From an uncultured Pelagibacteraceae bacterium (GTDB lineage Bacteria > Pseudomonadota > Alphaproteobacteria > Pelagibacterales > Pelagibacteraceae): a DNA stretch of 44,102 nt. Both the position numbers and the translations under genes were made by a program. The stretch is from the NCBI GenBank assembly GCA_902538745.1, contig CACBGP010000004.1, forward strand, positions 1 to 44,102, given 5' to 3'. The notes beneath the pieces are model-generated. The model had not been told where the DNA came from. It made no database searches and worked only from the letters and a program-made list of their open reading frames with translations. Shown piece after piece: positions 8,693 through 17,037 of the stretch. Position 1 is the first letter of the stretch, and the number at the start of each line of letters is the position of its first letter.

Positions 8693-9864
8693 ATTCTTTC
8701 AACACATAAAGCTATACCCATTCCACCTCCAATACAGAGAGTTGCACAACCCTTGCTTTTTTTTTGTCTCTTCATTTCATGTACTAAAGTTACAAGTATT
8801 CTTGCTCCTGATGCACCTATAGGATGACCTAGCGCGATTGCACCACCATTTACATTAACTTTGTTTGGGTCAACACCCAACTCACGAATTACAGCTATGC
8901 TTTGAGCTGCAAAAGCTTCATTAATTTCAAATAAATCAACCTCATCTAAATTCCATCCAGCTATATTAATTGCCTTGCGAACAGCTTCTATTGGCCCTAG
9001 ACCCATTAAAGTTGGATCTACTCCAACTGATGCCCATGACACTATTTTTGCAAGCGGATTGATAGATTTTTTTTCTGCTTCTTCAATAGTGGTTAAAAAT
9101 AAAGCTGCAGCACCATCATTTATACCAGAAGAATTTCCAGGTGTGACTGTTCCATTTTCTTTGAAAACTGTTTTAAGTTTTTCTAGATCAGAAATTTTTA
9201 GACCTATTCGTGGATGCTCATCTAAGTTTAGCAGGTTATTACCTTGATTAATCTTGACTAACTCATCATCAAATTTGCTATTTTTGATTGCCTCTTCTGT
9301 TTTTTTTTGAGAATTTAGAGCAAACTCATCTTGTTCCTTTTTAGATATGTCAAATTTTTTTGCAATATTTTCTGCTGTAACCCCCATATGATAATTATTA
9401 AAAGCATCCATTAATCCATCATTAATCATTGTATCTATTAGTTTATCTTCTGAAATTTTTCTTTCGTCTCTAAAAAAAATTGAATGTGGTGCTATTGACA
9501 TATTCTCTTGCCCCCCAGAAATAACGTTTAATGACTCTCCCAATTTGATAGATTGATATCCCGATATCACTGCTCTTAATCCAGACCCACAAACTTGATT
9601 AATTATATGTGCTGGTTTTGAAATTGGTATTCCAGCATTTATTGCAGCTTGTCTAGCAGGGTTCTGTCCAACGCCAGCAGTCAATACTTGGCCCATTATT
9701 ACTTCATCTACCTCATCTGGACTAAATTTAGTTAGTTTTAAAGCTTCTTTGATTACTAAAGATCCAAGCTGATCAGATCTCATTTTTTTTAATGAACCTC
9801 TATAAGATCCTATAGGTGTCCTAACAGCACTAACAATCACCACTTCTTTTGATTTATATGTCAT
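8689..9864 (-). CDS. Acetyl-CoA C-acetyltransferase (thiolase)
   Basis: This 391-residue thiolase reversibly condenses two acetyl-CoA into acetoacetyl-CoA, or acts in beta-oxidation. Cys92 in QVCGSGLRAV is the acyl-carrying nucleophile. GGAIALGHPIGASGARIL gives the active-site His, and CIGGGMGIAL near the C terminus carries the second catalytic Cys. EINEAFAAQS and NGTVTPGNSSGINDGAAA are further family signatures. Overall similarity is to the PhaA/AtoB biosynthetic type rather than FadA, but phaB or other butanoate genes are not adjacent, so the pathway is undecided. It has its own 72-bp AT-rich upstream gap, next to tRNA-Arg. Confidence 0.94.
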   Translation of the reverse strand: MTYKSKEVVIVSAVRTPIGSYRGSLKKMRSDQLGSLVIKEALKLTKFSPDEVDEVIMGQVLTAGVGQNPARQAAINAGIPISKPAHIINQVCGSGLRAVISGYQSIKLGESLNVISGGQENMSIAPHSIFFRDERKISEDKLIDTMINDGLMDAFNNYHMGVTAENIAKKFDISKKEQDEFALNSQKKTEEAIKNSKFDDELVKINQGNNLLNLDEHPRIGLKISDLEKLKTVFKENGTVTPGNSSGINDGAAALFLTTIEEAEKKSINPLAKIVSWASVGVDPTLMGLGPIEAVRKAINIAGWNLDEVDLFEINEAFAAQSIAVIRELGVDPNKVNVNGGAIALGHPIGASGARILVTLVHEMKRQKKSKGCATLCIGGGMGIALCVERI

Positions 9865-9936
9865 TAATTTTTAAATTTATCTTATAATTAAAATATACTA
9901 AAAATTAATATATTGTATTTAAATAAAATTATAAAT

Positions 9937-10013
9937 GCGCCTGTAGCTCAACTGGATAGAGCGCTTGGCTACGGACCAGGAGGTTCTGGGTTCGACTCCT
10001 AGCAGGCGCACCA
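9937..10013 (+). tRNA. tRNA-Arg (anticodon ACG)
   Basis: A 77-nt cloverleaf includes an encoded CCA. The acceptor arms GCGCCTG and CAGGCGC pair fully. The D arm is GCTC/GAGC, and the anticodon stem CTTGG/CCAGG encloses the loop CTACGGA, giving anticodon ACG (read as inosine at position 34). The T arm CTGGG/CCTAG with TTCGACT has one G-T pair. The tRNA would decode CGU, CGC and CGA. Confidence 0.98.
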
Positions 10014-10023
10014 AAAAATATAA

Positions 10024-10122
10024 ATGTTTGATTGGCTCCTTAAATCTTCCCTGCAAATGTCTGTAATTTATTTTTTCATAATAATCTTTATTATTTTATT
10101 AATTTTAACTTTTATATTATAA
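10024..10122 (+). CDS. Possible 32-residue single-helix membrane peptide
   Basis: The ATG ORF starts MFDWLLKSSLQMSVIYFF and continues as an unbroken Ile/Leu/Phe helix to the C terminus. This would make a small membrane peptide with one transmembrane segment. It begins 11 bp after the tRNA-Arg CCA end and stops 7 bp before the thioesterase ATG, so it fits an operon position exactly. No family is recognised. AT-rich DNA easily yields short hydrophobic ORFs, so confidence is moderate to low. Confidence 0.4.
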   Translation: MFDWLLKSSLQMSVIYFFIIIFIILLILTFIL

Positions 10123-10129
10123 AAATTCT

Positions 10130-10543
10130 ATGACAGATAAATTTGAGCAAATTAGTCTAAAAACAGGATTTATGAAACACAATGGTGGAGTTTTATTTAG
10201 ACAAATTTCTGAAAATCATTATGAGTTTAAATCTACAATAACAAAAAACCATTTAAATTCAGCTGGTATCACTCACGGTGGTTACCTTGCGGCTTTAATT
10301 GATGCTGGTGCTGGTTCAGCTGCTCACAGATCAGCTAAACCTTCACCATGTGTAACAATTTCATTGGATTTAAAATTTATTGGTACATCTAAAATTGGAG
10401 ATGAAATTGTAGGTCATGTTAGAATTTTAAAAAAAACCAAAACACTCGTGTTTTTATTTTGTGAGCTTAAGTGTAAAAATGAAATAATTACTGCCGCAAA
10501 CGGCATTTGGAAAATCTTAAAAAATAAACCCATTAATATCTAG
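10130..10543 (+). CDS. PaaI-type hotdog thioesterase
   Basis: This 137-residue single-domain hotdog protein probably hydrolyses an acyl- or aryl-CoA thioester. The ITHGGYLAALIDAGAGSAAH segment (about residues 48-66) matches the HGG active-site turn and central hotdog helix of the PaaI/YdiI group, and VTISLDLKFIGTSKIGD is the following conserved strand. The substrate is unknown. It lies 117 bp after tRNA-Arg, with only the putative small membrane peptide between. It may work with the nearby acyl-CoA enzymes, but context alone does not show this. Confidence 0.87.
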   Translation: MTDKFEQISLKTGFMKHNGGVLFRQISENHYEFKSTITKNHLNSAGITHGGYLAALIDAGAGSAAHRSAKPSPCVTISLDLKFIGTSKIGDEIVGHVRILKKTKTLVFLFCELKCKNEIITAANGIWKILKNKPINI

Positions 10544-10620
10544 TATGTATTTGGCTAATTAGTTAAAGATAAAATATACCTGACGAATAAATATTAATTG
10601 TTATATAAATTTTATATATG

Positions 10621-10751
10621 TGCTAAAATAAAACTGCTTATTTTTGAAATGAGAACTTTTTAGCTTCCGATTCGGTCTTGTTTTAGTCTATTTTTGTTCT
10701 TTAGTGCTAACAATATCTGGTAGGTGAAAAAAAAAGTATACTAAACATAGA
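10621..10751 (+). promoter_or_regulatory. Possible extended -10 promoter and long leader of the helicase gene
   Basis: TGCTAAAAT at 10621-10629 fits an extended -10 element (TGn followed by a TATAAT-like hexamer), preceded about 20 nt upstream by TTGTTA. Transcription from here would give a leader of about 115 nt before the helicase ATG at 10752. The leader has a less AT-biased stretch around 10663-10680. I recognise no riboswitch or conserved fold in it. Confidence 0.3.
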
Positions 10752-13235
10752 ATGTCTAAAAATAAAATATCTGCAATTCTAGGTCCAACAAATACTGGAA
10801 AAACCCATCTTGCGATAGAGACAATGTTGTCTTTTGAAAGTGGTATGATTGGTTTTCCGTTAAGACTGTTAGCACGTGAGGTCTACGACAAAGTAATAAA
10901 AAAGGTAAACATTGAAAAGGTAGCATTAATAACTGGTGAAGAAAAAATTATTCCATCAAACTCTAAATATTTTTTATGCACTGTTGAATCTATGCCAATT
11001 GATAAACAATTGGATTTTGTTGCTGTTGATGAAATTCAAATGTGCTCAGATCATGAACGAGGTCATATTTTTACGGATAGACTTTTAAATATGAGAGGTG
11101 AAAAATTAACAATGTTTATGGGTTCAAATACAATTAGGAATATTGTTGCCAAATTAGACGACGATGTAGAATTTATTAATAGAAATCGTTTGTCAAAACT
11201 TTCTTATTCTGGCCATAAAAAAATTTCCAGAATAGATCGAAAAACAGCTATAATTGCATTTTCTGCGGAAGAAGTATACGCAATAGCTGAACTTATTAGA
11301 AGACAGAAAGGGGGAGCCTCAATCGTTATGGGTTCTCTTAGTCCAAAGACTAGAAATGCTCAAGTCGAATTATATCAATCTGGTGATGTTGATTTTTTAG
11401 TTGCAACAGATGCAATTGGAATGGGTATAAATATGGATCTCAATAATGTCTATTTTTCAAATTTAAAAAAATTTGATGGAAAAAAACTAAGACGATTAAA
11501 CTTATCCGAAATTGGTCAAATTGCTGGTAGAGCAGGGAGATATATGAATGATGGAAGTTTTGGTATAACCGGTCAATGTGGGATAATTAGTCCTGAAAAT
11601 GTTGAATTACTTGAAAATCATAAATTTGAGGAGATTAGCTGTTTATTTTGGAGAAATTCAAATTTAAATTTTAATAACTCAACTTCATTAATAAAATCAC
11701 TAGATGAAAAACCCCACAAAGACTGGTTGAGAAAAATATACGAATGTGAAGATGAAAAAGCCTTAAAGTTTTTTTTAAAAGACAAGAACTTTGGAAATAT
11801 CGAGTTCAATCAAGAAAAGTTAAAACTTTTATGGGAATGTTGTCAAATACCAGATTTTGTTAAAAAAACATATGGTAATCATTATGAGGTAATTGGAAAC
11901 GTTTTTAAATATCTAAACAGTAAAAAAGGCAAAATTTCTAACGATTATTTACGATTACAGCTTATGAAACTTGATAAATTAGATGGAAATGTAGATTCTT
12001 TGTCAAATAGAATTGCAAATGTAAGAACTTGGTCATATGTTTCAAATAAAAATAATTGGGTTGAAGATCAGAACTATTGGATAGAAAAAACTAAGTTATT
12101 AGAGGATAGACTTTCAGACAGATTGCATGAGGAACTTACAAAAACTTTTATTGATAAACGTGCAAGTATTCTTGCAAGAGGTTTAAAGCAAGATATGGAG
12201 TTTGATACAAAAATTTTAGAAAATAATGATGTAATAATCGACAATCAATTTATCGGTAAAATAAATGGTCTCAAATTAGAATTAGATTTAAAAAAAGGAG
12301 CATTAGAAACTGACATTAAATCCCTAAAAAAAGCTGCCAGACAATCTGTTGGCCCTGAACTCGAAAAAAGAGTTAAAATTATATTAGATACTGGTCTTAT
12401 TGAACTTAGGGATGATTCTAAAATTTATTGGAATGACTCAGTGATCGGAAGGTTGACTGCTGGCAAAGATTATTTAAATCCTAATTTGGAATTAGTAGTT
12501 GATGATATTTTAGAACAAGATCAAAAGCGAAAATTATCAGATTTTATTGGTAAATGGTTAAAAAACAAAATTGGTACAGTTTTAAAAAGTTTAATTGATT
12601 TAAAGAATATAAAAGAAAAAAATCCATCAACAAAAGCTTTAGCATATCAACTTTATGAAAATAACGGTGTAATTAAAAGAGAACAAGTTTCTGAATATTT
12701 AAAAAAGTTAGATCAAAATGAAAGAAAAACTTTACGTAACATAGGAGTGAAATTTGGTAGATATCACGTGTTTTTGTATAAATTGATAAAACCTGATGCT
12801 GTTTCCTTGAGAACACTATTATGGAAAAATTATCATCAAAAATATTTCAATTTAAGACCTCCGACATTTGGTTTGAACTTTTTATATGATAAGGATTTTA
12901 AAAATAAAAATTTCATGCTGTTATGTGGATTTGAAAAATTTGACACTTTTTTTGTTAGAATTGATATTCTTGAAAGATTGTTTATACAAATATTGAATTC
13001 TGATAATAAAGAGAAAAAAAAGATGATCAAAATGGTCCCAGAGATGATTAATCTACTAGGCTGTAGCAGAGAAAATTTTAAAAAGTTAATTAGTATGATG
13101 AACTATAAAATTTTTGAAAAAAATAATGAACTTTATTTCCAATATAACCCCCCAAAAAAGAACAAAAAGTTTTTTTTAAAAAAACCTAACAAAGAAAGCC
13201 CCTTTATGGTTCTTAAAAATCTTAATTTAAACTGA
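10752..13235 (+). CDS. Suv3-like superfamily 2 RNA helicase
   Basis: This 827-residue helicase resembles the mitochondrial degradosome helicase Suv3, whose bacterial relatives are widespread in alphaproteobacteria. Motif I is GPTNTGKTH (11-19), motif II is the Suv3-type DEIQ (93-96) rather than DEAD, and motif VI is QIAGRAGRY (near 257). VATDAIGMGINMDL and the LARE(V) segment are also typical. The long C-terminal half has no motif I can name and ends in a Lys-rich tail. The expected role is ATP-driven RNA unwinding in RNA turnover; pnp is also in this window, though about 29 kb away. It leads a helicase-terB-fdxA-carD gene run. Confidence 0.9.
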   Translation: MSKNKISAILGPTNTGKTHLAIETMLSFESGMIGFPLRLLAREVYDKVIKKVNIEKVALITGEEKIIPSNSKYFLCTVESMPIDKQLDFVAVDEIQMCSDHERGHIFTDRLLNMRGEKLTMFMGSNTIRNIVAKLDDDVEFINRNRLSKLSYSGHKKISRIDRKTAIIAFSAEEVYAIAELIRRQKGGASIVMGSLSPKTRNAQVELYQSGDVDFLVATDAIGMGINMDLNNVYFSNLKKFDGKKLRRLNLSEIGQIAGRAGRYMNDGSFGITGQCGIISPENVELLENHKFEEISCLFWRNSNLNFNNSTSLIKSLDEKPHKDWLRKIYECEDEKALKFFLKDKNFGNIEFNQEKLKLLWECCQIPDFVKKTYGNHYEVIGNVFKYLNSKKGKISNDYLRLQLMKLDKLDGNVDSLSNRIANVRTWSYVSNKNNWVEDQNYWIEKTKLLEDRLSDRLHEELTKTFIDKRASILARGLKQDMEFDTKILENNDVIIDNQFIGKINGLKLELDLKKGALETDIKSLKKAARQSVGPELEKRVKIILDTGLIELRDDSKIYWNDSVIGRLTAGKDYLNPNLELVVDDILEQDQKRKLSDFIGKWLKNKIGTVLKSLIDLKNIKEKNPSTKALAYQLYENNGVIKREQVSEYLKKLDQNERKTLRNIGVKFGRYHVFLYKLIKPDAVSLRTLLWKNYHQKYFNLRPPTFGLNFLYDKDFKNKNFMLLCGFEKFDTFFVRIDILERLFIQILNSDNKEKKKMIKMVPEMINLLGCSRENFKKLISMMNYKIFEKNNELYFQYNPPKKNKKFFLKKPNKESPFMVLKNLNLN

Positions 13236-13238
13236 TAA

Positions 13239-13652
13239 ATGTTTTTTAAAAAAAAAGAAAAAGTAGACATTAATAGTAATTTGACTCAAATATGTGCTCT
13301 TTTAATTCATGCAGCAAAAATTGATGAACACTTTTCTGAAAAAGAAGAAAAAATTATTAAACAAACAATGCTAAAAATTGGAGTAAAGAAAGATCATTTA
13401 GACAAATTATTTAGCGAAGCGATAAAAATTGAGGATAATTCCAATCAAATTCTTAATTTTACAAAAGAAGTCAAAAATATGAATGATCAAATCAAAATTC
13501 AAATTATTGAAGCATTATGGAGAATTATTTACTCTAATAAAGATGCTGACATCTACGAAACAAGTTTAATGAGAAGGCTTGGGGGATTATTGTATGTTGA
13601 CAATAAAGTAATGGGAGACATTAAAGAAAAGATAAAAAGTGAGAATTTATAA
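13239..13652 (+). CDS. TerB-like protein
   Basis: This 137-residue, mostly helical acidic/basic protein matches the TerB/DjlA-N family (COG4103-like). It has [24 protein letters not shown], an acidic helix pair of the TerB type, and a repeat of the theme in [15 protein letters not shown]. Members bind metal or sit at membranes, but this clade has no defined function. It begins 3 nt after the helicase stop and overlaps the ferredoxin ATG by one base. In many alphaproteobacteria this slot holds a small S4 RNA-binding protein (recalled from general synteny), so the occupant here is unusual. Confidence 0.8.
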   Translation: MFFKKKEKVDINSNLTQICALLIHAAKIDEHFSEKEEKIIKQTMLKIGVKKDHLDKLFSEAIKIEDNSNQILNFTKEVKNMNDQIKIQIIEALWRIIYSNKDADIYETSLMRRLGGLLYVDNKVMGDIKEKIKSENL

Positions 13653-13978
13653 TGACATATTTAGTAAATGATAAATGTATTAAATGTAAGCTGACTGATT
13701 GTGTTGATGTTTGTCCAGTTGATTGCTTCTATGAAGGTAAAAATATGCTTGTAATTAAACCCGATGAGTGTATAGATTGTGGCGTTTGTGAACCTGAATG
13801 TCCTGTTAATGCTATCCAAGCTGACACAGAACCAGGTAGCGATAAGTGGCTGGAGATAAACAAAAAATATTCTGAAATCTGGCCAAATATAAGTGAAAAA
13901 AAAGATCCACCTTTGGATCACGAAAATTATAAAGATGAGCAAAATAAGTTTGAAAAATATTTTAAAGAGAACATTTAA
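13652..13978 (+). CDS. fdxA: Ferredoxin FdxA (7Fe type)
   Basis: This 108-residue ferredoxin is predicted to bind one 3Fe-4S and one 4Fe-4S cluster and to act as a low-potential electron carrier. The N-terminal cysteines lie in [18 protein letters not shown] and the second set in [16 protein letters not shown]. The C-terminal half is the long tail typical of FdxA ([18 protein letters not shown]). It starts on the terB stop (TAATG). Its last 44 nt also encode the N terminus of CarD in another frame. Confidence 0.95.
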   Translation: MTYLVNDKCIKCKLTDCVDVCPVDCFYEGKNMLVIKPDECIDCGVCEPECPVNAIQADTEPGSDKWLEINKKYSEIWPNISEKKDPPLDHENYKDEQNKFEKYFKENI

Positions 13979-14804
13979 AAATAAATCAAAAAAAACAAAA
14001 AAAGCTGGTAAAACAAAAGTTGCTAAAATCAAAAAAAGACCTATCAAAAAGAATAAAAATTTAGGAAAGTTAAAATCAAAAAAAATTATTCAAAAAAAAC
14101 AAATTAAAAGTAATCAAAAAAATACAGAGTTAAAAACTGAAAATTTAAGGATTTCTAAGGGGACCGAAATAAAACCTGAGATAAAAAAAGTAAACAAACA
14201 AGCAACTGAAAAAAGAGAATATAAGATAAAAGATTATGTTGTTTACCCTAAACATGGTGTTGGACAAATTTCTGAATTTAAAAAGATTAGTATTGGTGGG
14301 ATAGATGTCGAAACATATGTTATAAAATTTGAAAAAGACAAAGCTAATGGCATGGTTCCAGTCAACAAGCAATCTCATCTTCGTCCACTAGCTAGTATTA
14401 ATCAAGTTAATAAATGTATTTCAATTTTAAAAAGCAAACCAAAAATTAAAAGGTCAATGTGGAGTAGGAGAGCACAAGAATATGAGGCTAAAATTTCATC
14501 AGGCAAAATTTATGAATTGGCTGAAGTAGTAAGAGATCTAAACAAAGGAGACGATTTAATGGTTGATCAATCTTATAGTGAAAGACAACTTTTTGAAAAA
14601 GCTTACGAAAGGATTTTATCTGAATTTAAAATAATATTGAATATTTCTCTAGAAGACACTCAAAAAAAATTGGATAAAGCCCTAAAAAGAAACGTTGAAA
14701 GCCAAAATAAACAAGAAGTCACAGCAGTTAAAACTTCAACACCTAATATACAAGATGAAGAGCCGATTTCAGAAAATGATAATGATGAACCTATCGAAGA
14801 GTAA
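13935..14804 (+). CDS. CarD-family transcription regulator with lysine-rich extension
   Basis: CarD proteins bind the RNA polymerase beta subunit and promoter DNA and stabilise open complexes. The CarD domain starts near residue 94 ([19 protein letters not shown]), with [12 protein letters not shown] and the helical region [10 protein letters not shown] following. Ahead of it lies a stretch of about 90 residues dominated by Lys, and the protein ends in an acidic tail. The start is ATG 13935 (289 residues). A GTG lies further upstream at 13893. No ATG, GTG or TTG occurs in frame between the fdxA end and the CarD domain, so overlap with fdxA is required. Alphaproteobacterial CarD is usually far shorter, roughly 170 residues. 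Confidence 0.9.
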   Translation: MSKISLKNILKRTFKNKSKKTKKAGKTKVAKIKKRPIKKNKNLGKLKSKKIIQKKQIKSNQKNTELKTENLRISKGTEIKPEIKKVNKQATEKREYKIKDYVVYPKHGVGQISEFKKISIGGIDVETYVIKFEKDKANGMVPVNKQSHLRPLASINQVNKCISILKSKPKIKRSMWSRRAQEYEAKISSGKIYELAEVVRDLNKGDDLMVDQSYSERQLFEKAYERILSEFKIILNISLEDTQKKLDKALKRNVESQNKQEVTAVKTSTPNIQDEEPISENDNDEPIEE

Positions 14805-14806
14805 AA

Positions 14807-14846
14807 AAAAACGCCTCTCACACATAACGTTATGAGAAGCGTTTTT
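14807..14846. terminator. Bidirectional terminator between carD and the basic-peptide gene
   Basis: AAAACGC-CTCTCA pairs with TGAGAAGCGTTTT, broken by one C-A mismatch, around a 12-nt loop that contains CATAACGTTATG. The A run before it and T run after it give a U tract in both directions. It sits between the carD stop and the convergent stop of the 25-residue gene, so it can serve both. Confidence 0.85.
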
Positions 14847-14865
14847 AATAAAGAATACTAAGTTA

Positions 14866-14943
14866 TTATCTTCTTCTTCTTTTTTTAGCTTTTTTCTTAG
14901 CTTTTTTCTTAGCTTTCTTTGCTTTTTTTCTTCTTTTAGCCAT
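14866..14943 (-). CDS. 25-residue Lys/Arg/Ala-rich basic peptide
   Basis: The ORF encodes a peptide starting MAKRRKKAKK, continuing with three AKKK/AKK units and ending KKRRRR before tandem stops (TAATAA or similar). Every residue after Met is Lys, Arg or Ala, so it would bind nucleic acid or other polyanions, like a histone H1 tail. AGGGAG, about 7 nt before the ATG, is a strong Shine-Dalgarno match. A hairpin-forming repeat lies just upstream and a terminator just downstream, so the unit has all parts of a complete gene. Function is unknown. The resemblance to the lysine-rich extension of the neighbouring CarD is compositional. Confidence 0.7.
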   Translation of the reverse strand: MAKRRKKAKKAKKKAKKKAKKRRRR

Positions 14944-14965
14944 CTTTAGCTCCCTTTTTAGTTTA

Positions 14966-14985
14966 ACGAATCAAAATTGATTCGT
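14966..14985. promoter_or_regulatory. Perfect inverted repeat in front of the basic-peptide gene
   Basis: Arms ACGAATCAA and TTGATTCGT (9 bp) are separated by 2 nt and lie 22 bp upstream of the ATG at 14943, on the far side of the Shine-Dalgarno sequence. It may be an operator, or a leader hairpin that controls mRNA stability. Confidence 0.5.
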
Positions 14986-15088
14986 AATTACTTATTTTTA
15001 TTTTTTTATGAACGTTATGTCAATTCTTTAATTAAAGTTAAAATTTTTTAAAAGAACAATTTAATTAAAAAAAAAATTTAATATTTCT

Positions 15089-15118
15089 AAGCATAAAAAA
15101 GTTAATGTTTATGCGCTT
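15089..15118 (-). terminator. Weak terminator after the acyl-CoA synthetase gene
   Basis: Read on the minus strand, AAGC(GC)ATAAA can pair with TTTATGCTT across a loop of about 10 nt. A T10 run follows after a short AT-rich spacer. It starts 24 bp after the ligase stop. The bulge and the offset T run make it a poor match. Confidence 0.35.
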
Positions 15119-15141
15119 TATAATCAAATATTTTACCAAAA

Positions 15142-16887
15142 CTAATAAAGTTTTTCTAAATCTTCTTTATATTTTTTCAAAATTATTTTTCTTTTTAATT
15201 TTAAAGTAGGTGTTAGCATTCCATTTTCAATTGTAAATTCCTCTTTTATTAATTTAAATTTTTTTACTTTTTCTACTGACGACAAAGTTTTATTTAAATC
15301 TTCCAAATAAACTTCAATTTCTTTTTTATTTTTATTACTTTCACTCACGATCAATGCAACCAGATACGTTTTTTTGTCTCCATATACAAAGCTTTGTTTT
15401 ATTTTATCATTTAAACATAGTAAATTTTCAATTTTAGAAGGTGATATGTTGTCTCCACCAAGATTAACAATTATTTCTTTTTTTCTATCTGTTATTTTCA
15501 AATTTCCTTCTTTTGTAATTTCACCTATATCCCCTGTATGTAACCATCCGTCTTTAATAACTTCATCAGTTTCTTTTTTTTTATTCCAGTAACCAAGCAT
15601 GACGTTTTCTCCTTTTACTAAAATTTCTCCATCATCAGCAATTTTTACTTGGTTTGTCTTGAAAGGGGGGCCCACTGTTTCAATCATAATTTTTTCAGGA
15701 ATATTACAACTAACAACAGGAGAGGCTTCAGTTAATCCATATCCTTGTAAGGTTGGTAATCCTATAGAATTCAAAAATTCACCAATTTTTTGATCTAAAG
15801 CACCCCCTCCAGAAACAAAGGCCTTTAGTTTGCCACCAAATTGATTTTTAATTTTTCTTCTTACCAACTTTTGACAGAATATATTAATGAAATTTTCTCT
15901 AAAACTTAATTTACCTTTATTTAGTTTTTTAATCCCGAGTGAGATGGTAGATGAAATTAACTTCTTCTTAAGACCTTTCTGTTTCGTGAAATTCATATAA
16001 ATTTTACTGTATAAATTTTGATAAAACCTAGGGACTGCTGTCATTATTGTTGGTTTTGCAACGGCCATATTGGATAATAATTTTTCCAGACTTTCGGCAT
16101 AATAAACTTTTGCTCCAAGTGAAATTTGAACAAATTGAACCGTATGTTCATATGAATGAGATAATGGTAACCACGTTAAAAAGACTGGTTTTTCATTTTT
16201 AAATAAAGGTACTAAAATATCTAATGCTCCCTCACAATTGGATAAAATTCCCCCATGACTCAACATTACTCCTTTTGGGTTTCCAGTTGTTCCAGAAGTA
16301 TAAATGATACACGCAAGATCATTTCTTTTTAGATTGGTGTTTATAGAGTGTTGAATTTTAAAGTTCTGATCAATCATTATAGTTTGCCAATCAGTAAAAA
16401 TTTTTTGAAAAAAATCCAATTCTTCATCAAGGTCATCCATAGAAATAACTTTAATGTCTTTTGTTAAATATTTTTTAATTTTATCAAATTGTTCTTGAGT
16501 AGAGATAATACAAACTTTTGGCATACAATCTTTAATTATATATTCATAATCTTTATCAGAATAAGTCGTAAATAAAGGTACAGTCACTCCACCAGCATTC
16601 ATAATTGATAAATCGGAAATTAACCACTCTGGTCGATTTTCTGAAAGTAACAAACACCTGTCTCCTTTAGATATTATCTTTTTCAAATATGTAGTTAATA
16701 TCCTAATTTGTCCATCAACTACTCTCCATGAATAATTAGTAAGTTGTCTTAATTCTGGTAACTCGTGTCCTTTTGGTTTTAAATTTGTCAAAAACGCAGA
16801 CTCATTCATACTAAATTTTTTTGGTATATTTTTTTCAGATTTTTTAAAAAAAAGTTCTACAAGACTATTGATATTTTTTAATTCCAT
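15142..16887 (-). CDS. Long-chain acyl-CoA synthetase (AMP-forming)
   Basis: This 581-residue ANL-superfamily ligase activates a fatty acid to acyl-AMP and then acyl-CoA. The P-loop-like motif is IIYTSGTTGNPKGVMLSH, the adenylate-binding motif is QGYGLTEASPVVSCN, and HTGDIGEITKEGNLKITDRKK is the hinge region. The early RPEWLISDLSIMNAGGVTVP segment is typical of the long-chain FadD/ACSL group. Translation from further upstream would run through the tRNA, so MELKNINS (ATG 16887) is the start. It lies 6 nt after the CCA end of tRNA-Leu and is probably cotranscribed with it. Chain-length preference is not predictable here. Confidence 0.93.
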   Translation of the reverse strand: MELKNINSLVELFFKKSEKNIPKKFSMNESAFLTNLKPKGHELPELRQLTNYSWRVVDGQIRILTTYLKKIISKGDRCLLLSENRPEWLISDLSIMNAGGVTVPLFTTYSDKDYEYIIKDCMPKVCIISTQEQFDKIKKYLTKDIKVISMDDLDEELDFFQKIFTDWQTIMIDQNFKIQHSINTNLKRNDLACIIYTSGTTGNPKGVMLSHGGILSNCEGALDILVPLFKNEKPVFLTWLPLSHSYEHTVQFVQISLGAKVYYAESLEKLLSNMAVAKPTIMTAVPRFYQNLYSKIYMNFTKQKGLKKKLISSTISLGIKKLNKGKLSFRENFINIFCQKLVRRKIKNQFGGKLKAFVSGGGALDQKIGEFLNSIGLPTLQGYGLTEASPVVSCNIPEKIMIETVGPPFKTNQVKIADDGEILVKGENVMLGYWNKKKETDEVIKDGWLHTGDIGEITKEGNLKITDRKKEIIVNLGGDNISPSKIENLLCLNDKIKQSFVYGDKKTYLVALIVSESNKNKKEIEVYLEDLNKTLSSVEKVKKFKLIKEEFTIENGMLTPTLKLKRKIILKKYKEDLEKLY

Positions 16888-16893
16888 AAAAAA

Positions 16894-16978
16894 TGGTGGG
16901 CGAAGAGAGAATCGAACTCTCACTTCTTACGAAACACGATTTTGAGTCGTGCGCGTCTACCAGTTCCGCCATTCGCCC
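16894..16978 (-). tRNA. tRNA-Leu (anticodon CAA)
   Basis: An 85-nt class II tRNA includes an encoded CCA. The acceptor arms GGGCGAA and TTCGCCC pair perfectly. The anticodon stem CACGA/TCGTG holds the loop CTCAAAA, giving CAA, which reads UUG. A variable arm of about 13 nt follows, then the T arm GAGAG/CTCTC with TTCGATT. Confidence 0.98.
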
Positions 16979-17037
16979 ATAATTGTTTAATAATTTATTA
17001 AATAGTATAAGAACTAAAATTATAATAAAACCAAAAA

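Noticed and set aside
13661-14047. 128-residue minus-strand ORF across fdxA and carD
   Set aside because: Phe/Ile-rich antisense shadow of well-identified genes.
14866-14943. Pyrimidine-rich simple repeat (ttctt/agctttttt runs)
   Set aside because: On the minus strand it is an intact ORF with ribosome site, stop and terminator, so it was kept as a gene rather than a repeat.
16888-16923. Upstream extension of the acyl-CoA synthetase reading frame
   Set aside because: It translates part of tRNA-Leu; the start is ATG 16887.
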